Of a stretch of 11,882 bases of DNA, positions 6,932 to 11,882 are shown one piece after another. This stretch comes from DASZHJ01 sp035581425 (GTDB lineage Bacteria; Pseudomonadota; Alphaproteobacteria; ATCC43930; CGMCC-115725), in the NCBI GenBank assembly GCA_035581425.1, contig DATJVP010000012.1, forward strand, positions 1-11,882. The letters run 5' to 3'. The translations under genes and the position numbers were made by a program. Below the pieces are notes generated by a model that saw nothing but the letters and a program-made list of their open reading frames with translations, was not told where the DNA came from and did not search any database. Positions within the stretch are counted from its first letter, which is position 1; every line of letters begins with the position of its first letter.

Positions 6932-7192
6932 CTAGCTGATGCGCTCCCGATATTGATCGAGAAAGCTGCTCAGGGCGAGGATGCGCGAATCCGCCTCGGA
7001 GCGCGCTGTCGCAGCACGCTCAAAGACGAGCTTGAAGTGGACGTGCGGAATGCCCAACAGGTCTTGTCTCAGATCCTGCACAGTCGCGAATTCCACGACA
7101 TGGGCGCCTTGCTGCCGCCGGTACTTGTCGCCGGGCCTGAGCTCGTCTGCGGCGCCTCGGCCCGAGAGCGCTCGTAGCAACGTGCGTACCAT
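6932..7192 (-). CDS. Conserved-looking small protein of unknown function (86 aa)
   Basis: An 86-residue cytoplasmic protein without signal peptide or membrane segment. I chose the ATG at 7192 (MVRTLL) over the in-frame ATG at 7213 because GAGGGAG sits eight bases upstream of it and inside the longer reading. The layout is a short basic N-terminus, a core ELRPGDKYRRQQGAHVVEFA (residues 17-36) that reads like a small beta-barrel, GIPHVHFKLVFER (47-59), and a helical tail RILALSSFLDQYRERIS. This general pattern (GDxYR, then IPHVxL, then a final DxYR) resembles short hypothetical proteins of rhizobia, from memory only. It stands alone, with about 185 bases on its upstream side and 205 downstream. 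No function is assigned. Confidence 0.65.
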   Translation of the reverse strand: MVRTLLRALSGRGAADELRPGDKYRRQQGAHVVEFATVQDLRQDLLGIPHVHFKLVFERAATARSEADSRILALSSFLDQYRERIS

Positions 7193-7226
7193 TATTGATG
7201 CTCCCTCGCGCAAAATAGGTCAGCGA

Positions 7227-7277
7227 GGCTGCCGGTCCGCCTCCAGATGCCGCGCTTCGACGCGGACCGCAGCAGCC
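7227..7277 (-). promoter_or_regulatory. Stem-loop in the leader of the 86-residue gene
   Basis: GGTCCGC (7268-7262 on the minus strand) pairs with GCGGACC (7240-7234), and GGCTGC (7277-7272) with GCAGCC (7232-7227), separated by an internal loop of three and one bases. The result is a 13-pair interrupted stem with a 21-base loop, ending 34 bases before the start codon at 7192. Transcript start is not identified, so whether it is in the mRNA is inferred. Confidence 0.4.
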
Positions 7278-7376
7278 CTTAGCATGCGCGAGTAGAGGTT
7301 AGAAAAACGTTAGCGCGAGGCCGCGGCCACCGGCCCCATCAGGCCTGGAAAGCCGCGCCCGCCGCACTCTCTGGGG

Positions 7377-7619
7377 TCAGTGCCGCCAGACCGGCTCGCC
7401 AAGATCGACCTGTGAGGGCGTGGTGATTGCGCCGGTGACCGCGCCCGCGCCCGCGCCGATCGCGGCCCCCGCGAGCGGGTTTCCGACCATCGCGCCGATC
7501 GCTGCGCCTCCGGCGGCGCCGATGCCCGCGCCCGAGAGGGTGCGGTCACCCACACTCGTGCCGCAACCGGCCAAGGCCAAGGCCACGATCAAGGTTGAAG
7601 CTCGCATTGCATTGAACAT
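7377..7619 (-). CDS. Glycine-zipper lipoprotein
   Basis: An 80-residue envelope lipoprotein. The signal sequence ends in a textbook lipobox Leu-Ala-Gly-Cys at residues 16-19, so Cys19 should be lipidated. Residues 28-67 are almost pure Gly/Ala/Ile with repeated GxxxG spacing (GAGIGAAGGAAIGAMVG and GAAIGAGAGAVTGA), the glycine-zipper pattern seen in OsmB-like and related outer-membrane lipoproteins. A short polar tail ends in EPVWRH. Start: GTG 7628, ATG 7625 and ATG 7619 are all in frame behind AGGAAGAGG; I prefer 7619 because AGAGG is then eight bases away, but 7625 is possible and does not alter the lipobox. It follows the YXWGXW gene by about 43 bases and may share its transcript. Role in envelope stress is inferred from the family. 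Confidence 0.85.
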   Translation of the reverse strand: MFNAMRASTLIVALALAGCGTSVGDRTLSGAGIGAAGGAAIGAMVGNPLAGAAIGAGAGAVTGAITTPSQVDLGEPVWRH

Positions 7620-7662
7620 GGTCATCACCTCTTCCTAATGAACCCGGATCATCGAGCTTTGA

Positions 7663-8850
7663 TCATCGTTGTTGCTGTTGTGGCTGCGTCCCGGCGCCAC
7701 GAGGCTCGCCCGCGCCGGAATTCGCGGCCGTCGGCGCCGGATGGCCCTGGGGGGCGTTCGCATTCGTCGGCGGATGCACCGGCGCGCGCGTCTGGCCTTG
7801 CGGGACCCGTGAGGCGGCCGGCCGCGAGGTCGGATGCGCGGGAGGCGTCGCATGCGACTGCGGCGTGGGTGCCGTCCCGGCACGAGGGGTCACGCCGCTG
7901 CGCTGCGAGGTCGGGTGCGTCGAGGGCGTCGCGCGTGACTGCGGCGCGGGCGCCGTTCCGGTGCGAGGGGTCACGCCGGTACGGTGCGAGGTCGGGTGCG
8001 TCGAAGGCGTCGCACGCGACTGCGGCGCGGGTGCTGTCCCGGTGCGAGGCGTCGCGCCGCTACGCTGCGGCTTCGGATGCGCCGTGGACGTTGCAGGCGA
8101 CGTGGTACGCGGCATTGCCGTGCCTTGCGACGGATGCACTGGGCCATGCGTCTGCGAACCCGTGATGCGGCCCGGCGTGGCGGTGGCCGCAACGGCCGGC
8201 CGTCCCTGATTGACCGAGGCGCGCATGGCCGGATCGGCCGCAGCCGCTCGGACATGCATCGTCTGCGCGGAGGTCGCGCCGACGTGGCGCTCATGCGAGG
8301 CCGCAAGCTCCTGCTGCGACGGGCGCGCGGTCGTTCCACCTTTGCCGCCGTGATAGCTCGCGGTCGAGTTCACGTTGACGACCGTCCGGTTATAGACGTT
8401 CGTGACGTGCACGCCGCCGAGATTGGAGTAGGCGGAGTTATAGTAGAAGTGATCGTGCGACCAATAGCCGCCGGCGTAGCCGACACCGAAGTAGCCGAAG
8501 CCGTAGTTGATGCCGCCGTAGAATCCGACCGTCGGCCCCCAATATCCGGCGTGCCAGGCATAGGCGCTTCCGCCCCAATCCCAATAGCCGGGCGTCCAGA
8601 GCAGGCCGACCGCGGGCGGCAGCACCCAGGTTCCGGGAACCCAGTAATACCCGTCAGGTCCGTAGGCCCAATACCCAGGGACCCAGACATAGCCGGGACC
8701 AGGGATCACGGGCTGGCTGTAGACCGGAATTGCGGGCGGTGCGATTGCGACAGAGACCACGACCGCCGCCTGTGCCTGCGGAGCCGGCATCGCCGCAACG
8801 CCGAGCGACATCACCGAAGCCGCGACGAGAAACCTGCGAAGAACGCGCAT
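7663..8850 (-). CDS. Exported YXWGXW-repeat protein with Pro/Thr-rich repeat tail
   Basis: A 395-residue secreted protein. The signal peptide MRVLRRFLVAASVMSLGVAA... ends in AQA at residue 28. Residues 54-104 carry four YxWxxGxW units (YVWVPGYW 54-61, YYWVPGTW 68-75, LLWTPGYW 83-90, YAWHAGYW 97-104), the hallmark of the YXWGXW/BcpO-type repeat family of unknown function. A Gly/Tyr-rich stretch (105-150) follows, then a long Pro/Thr/Ala/Gln tail with three 27-residue tandem repeats at 263-343 and a glutamine-rich end. I chose ATG 8850 because GCGAGG is eight bases upstream and the signal peptide begins there; the frame is open to 8955 but that extension looks non-coding. Probably periplasmic or surface located; the tail looks disordered and could span the cell wall space. 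No enzymatic motif is seen. Confidence 0.85.
   Translation of the reverse strand: MRVLRRFLVAASVMSLGVAAMPAPQAQAAVVVSVAIAPPAIPVYSQPVIPGPGYVWVPGYWAYGPDGYYWVPGTWVLPPAVGLLWTPGYWDWGGSAYAWHAGYWGPTVGFYGGINYGFGYFGVGYAGGYWSHDHFYYNSAYSNLGGVHVTNVYNRTVVNVNSTASYHGGKGGTTARPSQQELAASHERHVGATSAQTMHVRAAAADPAMRASVNQGRPAVAATATPGRITGSQTHGPVHPSQGTAMPRTTSPATSTAHPKPQRSGATPRTGTAPAPQSRATPSTHPTSHRTGVTPRTGTAPAPQSRATPSTHPTSQRSGVTPRAGTAPTPQSHATPPAHPTSRPAASRVPQGQTRAPVHPPTNANAPQGHPAPTAANSGAGEPRGAGTQPQQQQR
7822..8064 (-). repeat. Three tandem 81-bp (27-residue) repeats in the YXWGXW gene
   Basis: Units 8064-7984, 7983-7903 and 7902-7822 each encode a variant of RSGVTPRTGTAPAPQS followed by RATPSTHPTS plus one residue (H, Q or R). 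The first two units are nearly identical, the third has diverged more (A for T, P for S, AH for TH). No spacers are present, which fits internal gene duplication by slippage. Confidence 0.85.
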
Positions 8851-8952
8851 GCGGAATACCTCGCTGCTGGTTTGCCTGGGGCGTGCCGAGTGAGGCACTG
8901 CGATGAGGTAACAACGGAGGAGAGCGTCTCGCGGCTTGTCCGGCGACGGTGG

Positions 8953-8974
8953 CAATTAAAGGGCAATCAGCCCT
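8953..8974 (-). terminator. Weak terminator-like hairpin after the membrane protein gene
   Basis: On the minus strand AGGGC-TGATT-GCCCT (8974-8960), starting within the stop codon of the upstream gene, is followed by TTAATT. The stem has only five pairs, so read-through into the YXWGXW gene is likely. Confidence 0.25.
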
Positions 8975-9650
8975 AGTCGATCGCGTGCGGATCGGCTTTC
9001 GGCGGCGCGAGCCAGGTCGAGGTCTCCAGTACGCGCGCGAATTGCGCCCAATTGAGTACCGGCGAGCTCGAAAATGCGCGCTCCTTGGTGGCGCCCATTT
9101 TTAGAAGCGCGTCGGAAACCGCCGTGAGCGGTCGGTAGAGAACGAAGCTCTGCTCGCGATCGAGCGCCGGCAGACGCGCAGCGGGCTCACCGATTGTCCC
9201 GGCCAAGCGCTCCGCTTCCGCGACCGAGAACGCGCGCGGATCGAGCGTCCGTAGCGCGCCCGCGACTGCAAACGCCATGCCCGGATTCTCCGGCTTCCAG
9301 CGAAGGCGGTATTGCTGCACGGCGCCCGTCGAAACTTCGACGACGAAGATCGTCTCGCTCACGCCCCCCGCGTCGTTCGTCTCTGCGGGCAGCGTCAATA
9401 CCGCGACGGTGAAGGGCGAGAAGACGGCCTCGTACGCGACGCGCTCTCGGAGATCCGGCATCGCCGCGGCGATGCGCGCGATGCGTAGGTCGAGACCGTC
9501 GACGCGCTGCACGACCTCCGCGAGCTTGCTCTCGGTAGTGCTGCTCAGGGTGAGCGTCCATACCAAGGCGCCGACGGCGACTGCGGGCGCGGCAAGCAGG
9601 AGCCAGTCCTGACTCAGATGCTCGCGAATTCGCTGTACCGAGAGGGACAT
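8973..9650 (-). CDS. Single-pass inner-membrane protein of unknown function
   Basis: A 225-residue protein with a short cytoplasmic N-terminus, one strong membrane segment at about residues 16-35 (WLLLAAPAVAVGALVWTLTL), and a helical stretch around 38-65 (LAEVVQRVDGLDLRIARIAAAM) that could be a coiled coil. The remaining 150 residues should be periplasmic: a mixed alpha/beta region containing ETIFVVEVSTGAVQQYRLRW (99-118) and a C-terminal part rich in Ala/Leu. There are no cysteines. I chose ATG 9650 because GGAG lies seven bases upstream and the upstream part of the open frame is not protein-like. It follows the small secreted protein by 77 bases across a strong hairpin. I do not recognise the family; a role in the envelope is inferred from topology and neighbours. 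Confidence 0.75.
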   Translation of the reverse strand: MSLSVQRIREHLSQDWLLLAAPAVAVGALVWTLTLSSTTESKLAEVVQRVDGLDLRIARIAAAMPDLRERVAYEAVFSPFTVAVLTLPAETNDAGGVSETIFVVEVSTGAVQQYRLRWKPENPGMAFAVAGALRTLDPRAFSVAEAERLAGTIGEPAARLPALDREQSFVLYRPLTAVSDALLKMGATKERAFSSSPVLNWAQFARVLETSTWLAPPKADPHAID

Positions 9651-9681
9651 GCCTTTGCTCCGTTCACGTGGCTCTGGTAAT

Positions 9682-9715
9682 TCGCCGGCGAGCGAAAATG
9701 TTCGCCCGCCGGCGA
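9682..9715 (-). promoter_or_regulatory. 15-bp intercistronic hairpin
   Basis: The minus-strand RNA folds as TCGCCGGCG-G-GCGAA, loop CATT, then TTCGC-T-CGCCGGCGA: 14 Watson-Crick pairs and one central G-U with a four-base loop. It begins 12 bases past the stop of the small secreted protein and ends 31 bases before the next start codon. No T-run follows (ATTACC), so it is more likely an mRNA-stability or partial-attenuation element than a full terminator. Confidence 0.65.
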
Positions 9716-9727
9716 CTCCTATTCGCC

Positions 9728-10027
9728 TTAGTCGCCCTCCTGTACCACGCCGCCAGAGGGCGAGAGCACGACGTGGACCGCGGCACCGTTCCGCTCGGTG
9801 ACGCCGTGCCAGTAGTTGTCGCAGCCCTTCTTCAGATCGCTCACGCGGGGATAGCCCGCGGCCGCGAAGCGGTGCATCGCGTCGTTCGCGGTGCTGCTGT
9901 CGACGCGGTCGCCGGCCATGCAGATCGCGTAGGCAGGCCGCGCCGTCAGCGCGCCGGAGAACGAGAGGATCGCGACTGCGCTCGCCAATGCGAGCGCTCC
10001 GCCCATGACTCGAGCATGAGTTTTCAT
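9728..10027 (-). CDS. Small secreted PepSY-like protein
   Basis: A 99-residue exported protein. The signal peptide (MKTHAR, then a hydrophobic stretch) ends in AYA at residue 34, leaving a mature chain of about 65 residues starting IC. The mature part, with FAAAGYPRVSDLKKG, then NYWHGVTERNGAAVHVVLSP and SGGV, follows the helix/strand order of PepSY-like domains (GYxxVxxLxxxxxxYxxxxxxxG..VxVxxxGxV); this assignment is from pattern memory and is tentative. Cys36 and Cys69 could form a periplasmic disulfide. GGGAG is six bases before the ATG, which fixes the start. A small hairpin CGGCG-AAAC-CGCCG lies in its leader (10066-10053). Likely periplasmic; partner unknown. Confidence 0.8.
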   Translation of the reverse strand: MKTHARVMGGALALASAVAILSFSGALTARPAYAICMAGDRVDSSTANDAMHRFAAAGYPRVSDLKKGCDNYWHGVTERNGAAVHVVLSPSGGVVQEGD

Positions 10028-10070
10028 TTCTGTCTCCCAATCCAGGTGAGTGCGGCGGTTTCGCCGGCTA

Positions 10071-10196
10071 CAAAACCTTGGCGTCGCTCATCAGGGATTG
10101 CCAGCCGGGCCCAGTGGCTTTTTTGAGATCGATGAAATGACGAAGTTTGGACCGGGTGCGCTCGTACTCAGACTGCGATCTCGGCCCTGCCGTTGT
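10071..10196 (-). pseudogene. Possible remnant or unrecognised small ORF downstream of the hydratase
   Basis: On the minus strand a 42-codon frame runs from after a TAA (10199-10197) to TAG (10070-10068). It reads protein-like in its last 30 codons: SEYERTRSKLRHFIDLKK, then ATGPGWQSLMSDAKVL. It has no ATG, GTG or TTG before residue 36, so it is either the tail of a lost gene, a small gene with a non-standard start, or chance. Part overlaps the hydratase 3' end. Confidence 0.2.
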
Positions 10197-11022
10197 TTAG
10201 GACTACGGTTTCGCGCCCGACGACGCGGGCGCGGAAGGAGATGACGGCGCCGTCGTGCCACATCTCCGTGCGCAGCGTCTCGCCGGGGAAGACCGGCGAG
10301 GAGAAGCGTGCGCGGATGTTCTTGAGACGCGCGGGATCGAATCCGCAGCAGCGCTTGAGGAGCGCCGTCCCCACCACCCCGAAGGTGCAGAGCCCGTGCA
10401 GGATCGGGCGCGGAAAGGCTGCGGCCGTCGCGATCTCGGGGTCGGCGTGCAGCGGATTCATGTCGCCGGAAAGGCGATAGATGAGCGCCGATTGCGGTAG
10501 CGTCGGCGAGTCCTCGACGAGATCGGGGAAACGCTCGGGGATTGGGTGCGGCTCCGGCGCGGCGCCTGTGGGGCCGCCGAATCCACCATCGCCGCGCAGC
10601 ACGGAGGTCGATTGCAATGTCGCGAGGTGCTCGCCGGTGGCGCCGTCGATCACCTCGCGTTCGGTGAAGAGGAGGGCGCCGCGCTCGGCGCCCTTGTCGA
10701 TCACGCCGGTGATCCGCGTCCGCCCGATCGCGACACCCTCGACCGGAAGCGGCCGATATAGGATCACGCCCTGCTCGCCATGCAGGACCCGCCGCCAATC
10801 GATCTTGAGACGGGGATCGCGCACGAACATGCCGGGATATCCCAGCACCACCGCCATGGTCGGAAGCGCGAGCAGCTCTTTCTCGTAGACGAAGCGTAGC
10901 TGGTGCCGGTCCATGGGATCGTGGCCGAGCCCGAGCCCCAGAGCGTAAAGAATGGAATCGCGCGCGGTGTAACGCTGCACCACCTCCTCGAAGCGCCAGT
11001 TCTTGAGGGTCTCGTAATCCAT
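10168..11022 (-). CDS. MaoC-family double-hotdog enoyl-CoA hydratase
   Basis: A 284-residue protein with the length and layout of two-domain hydratase 2 enzymes, which add water to trans-2-enoyl-CoA to give (3R)-hydroxyacyl-CoA. The C-terminal hotdog carries the full hydratase-2 motif from YRLSGDMNPLHADP (182-195) to PILHGLCTFG (206-215), with catalytic Asp187 and His192. The N-terminal hotdog (about 15-145) includes YEKELLALPTMAVVLG and supplies substrate binding as in the family. It resembles the hydratase part of peroxisomal multifunctional enzyme 2 and the MaoC-like hydratases of sterol or long/branched-chain acyl-CoA degradation. It follows the acyl-CoA dehydrogenase by 40 bases, which supports a joint beta-oxidation-type role. 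GGGAGG precedes the ATG by 11 bases and is part of a hairpin. Confidence 0.93.
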   Translation of the reverse strand: MDYETLKNWRFEEVVQRYTARDSILYALGLGLGHDPMDRHQLRFVYEKELLALPTMAVVLGYPGMFVRDPRLKIDWRRVLHGEQGVILYRPLPVEGVAIGRTRITGVIDKGAERGALLFTEREVIDGATGEHLATLQSTSVLRGDGGFGGPTGAAPEPHPIPERFPDLVEDSPTLPQSALIYRLSGDMNPLHADPEIATAAAFPRPILHGLCTFGVVGTALLKRCCGFDPARLKNIRARFSSPVFPGETLRTEMWHDGAVISFRARVVGRETVVLNNGRAEIAV

Positions 11023-11035
11023 GCCGGAGCATACC

Positions 11036-11062
11036 TCCCTCTCCGGCGCGGCGGGAGAGGGA
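11036..11062 (-). promoter_or_regulatory. Hairpin overlapping the hydratase ribosome binding site
   Basis: On the minus strand TCCCTCTCC (11062-11054), nine bases, then GGAGAGGGA (11044-11036) form a perfect nine-pair stem starting directly after the dehydrogenase stop codon. The 3' arm runs into GGGAGG, the Shine-Dalgarno sequence of the MaoC gene, so folding would hide it. The CCCTCTCC/GGAGAGGG arms also resemble dispersed intergenic palindromes common in proteobacteria. Confidence 0.6.
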
Positions 11063-11882
11063 TCAAAGGCCTCTTGCGATCAGTTCCTTCATGATCTCGT
11101 TCGTGCCCGCGAAGATGCGGTGGACGCGGGCGTCGGCGTAGGCGCGGGCGATCGGGAACTCCCACATGTAGCCGTAGCCGCCATGGAGCTGCAGGCATTG
11201 GTCGACGATGCGGTTCTCGAGGTCGCTGAGCCACCACTTCGCCATCGCCGCGGTCTCGACGTCGAGCTTCCCCTCGAGGTGCAGCTCCAGGCAATGATCG
11301 AGGAAGACGCGCGCGACCTTCACCTCGGTCTTCATCTCCGCCAGCTTGAAGCGGCTCACCTGAAAGTCCGCAATCGCACGGCCGAAGGCCTTGCGCTCGC
11401 GCGTGTAGCGGATCGTCTGCTCCAGCACCGATTCCATGACGCCGACCGCGGTGATGCCGACGAGGAGCCGCTCCTGCGGCAGCTCCTGCATGAGGCAAGC
11501 AAAGCCGCGGCCCTCGCCGCCGAGCACGTTGTCGAGCGGCACGCGGACGTCGTCAAAAAAGAGCTCCGAGGTGTCCTGCGCCTTCATGCCGAGCTTTTCG
11601 AGATTGCGCCCGCGCTTGAAGCCCGGACGATCGGCCTCGACCAGAATGAGCGTGATGCCCTTGGCGCCCTCGCGCGGGTCGGTCTTGGCGACGACCACGA
11701 CGAGGTCGGCCATCTGCCCGTTGGTGATGAAGGTCTTCTGTCCGTTGACGACATACTGCTCGCCGTCACGGAGCGCGGTGGTGCGGATGCCCTGGAGATC
11801 GCTGCCGGCGCCGGGCTCGGTCATGGCGATCGCCGTGATCGCCTCGCCCTTCGCCATCGCCGGAAGCCACTTCCGCTTCTGC
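11063..11882 (-). CDS. Acyl-CoA dehydrogenase, long-chain type (5' end beyond window)
   Basis: The frame stays open to the right edge, so the N-terminal helical domain is missing; 272 residues remain. It is a FAD enzyme making trans-2-enoyl-CoA and passing electrons to ETF. Counting from the window edge: QKRKWLPAMAKGE (1-13), the FAD/substrate motif AMTEPGAGSD (19-28), ITNG (52-55), PQERLL (135-140), RERKAFGR (161-168), QLHGGYGYMWE (231-241) and FAGTNEIMKELIA (257-269). The short-chain-type catalytic Glu of YEGT is Ala here, but Glu137 in PQERLL occupies the place used by long-chain and isovaleryl-CoA dehydrogenases, so the enzyme looks intact. The C-terminal GTNEIMKELIAR is very like mammalian LCAD. 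It forms a two-gene unit with the MaoC hydratase. Confidence 0.95.
   Translation of the reverse strand, partial: QKRKWLPAMAKGEAITAIAMTEPGAGSDLQGIRTTALRDGEQYVVNGQKTFITNGQMADLVVVVAKTDPREGAKGITLILVEADRPGFKRGRNLEKLGMKAQDTSELFFDDVRVPLDNVLGGEGRGFACLMQELPQERLLVGITAVGVMESVLEQTIRYTRERKAFGRAIADFQVSRFKLAEMKTEVKVARVFLDHCLELHLEGKLDVETAAMAKWWLSDLENRIVDQCLQLHGGYGYMWEFPIARAYADARVHRIFAGTNEIMKELIARGL

Noticed and set aside
7310..7376. Terminator downstream of the lipoprotein gene (GGCC-rich inverted repeats, then TTTTT)
   Set aside because: The GGCC blocks allow several short alternative stems, and the T-run is about ten bases beyond them; no single convincing structure.
7647..7668. Direct repeat GATCATCG at 7647-7654 and 7661-7668
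   Set aside because: Only eight bases and overlapping the stop codon of the YXWGXW gene; no sign of an attachment site or insertion.
7822..8064. CRISPR-like direct repeats
   Set aside because: The 81-bp units are contiguous without spacers, in frame inside a coding sequence, and vary as protein repeats do.
10100..10124. Plus-strand terminator: GCCA/TGGC stem followed by six T
   Set aside because: Only four pairs around an 11-base loop, and no plus-strand gene ends there.
11063..11110. Loss of the catalytic Glu in the acyl-CoA dehydrogenase (FAGTNEI instead of YEGTNEI)
   Set aside because: Long-chain and isovaleryl-type enzymes use a Glu elsewhere, and the matching PQERLL glutamate is present, so the enzyme is not judged defective.

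Overview
The window is high-GC and every supported gene lies on the minus strand, so the genes read from right to left. Product types (rhizobial-style autotransporter with NSGTI repeats, otsB/GH15/otsA cluster, YXWGXW-repeat envelope protein, paired acyl-CoA dehydrogenase and MaoC hydratase) suggest an alphaproteobacterium, probably of the Bradyrhizobium/Rhodopseudomonas/Hyphomicrobiales kind. This placement is inference from gene content; there is no rRNA or tRNA in the window to fix it.

Layout from right to left: (1) 11882-10168, a fatty-acyl/CoA pair: the C-terminal two thirds of a long-chain-type acyl-CoA dehydrogenase, then a double-hotdog MaoC enoyl-CoA hydratase, 40 bases apart, with a 9-bp hairpin against the hydratase ribosome binding site. 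(2) 10027-7377, a run of envelope proteins: a small secreted PepSY-like protein, a single-pass membrane protein, a YXWGXW-repeat exported protein with three 27-residue tandem repeats, and a glycine-zipper lipoprotein. A 15-bp hairpin separates the first two. (3) 7192-6932, an 86-residue protein of unknown function with a structured upstream region. (4) 6726-1999, a compact trehalose operon: otsB (trehalose-6-phosphate phosphatase), a GH15 glycosidase, otsA (trehalose-6-phosphate synthase), then an SDR-family protein. otsB/GH15 overlap as ATGA and GH15/otsA overlap by 16 bases, so translation is probably coupled. (5) 1605-1, the N-terminal 535 residues of a large repeat-rich autotransporter-type adhesin whose end lies beyond the window, preceded by a long leader with a TATAAT box and a compact foldable element.

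Most of the region is ordinary chromosomal housekeeping and stress/envelope biology. I see no mobile element, CRISPR array, phage or defence genes. The best leads for something undescribed are the foldable leader RNA in front of the adhesin (1632-1709), an SDR that keeps its cofactor motif but lacks the catalytic tyrosine, and several intercistronic hairpins that may set expression ratios within transcripts.
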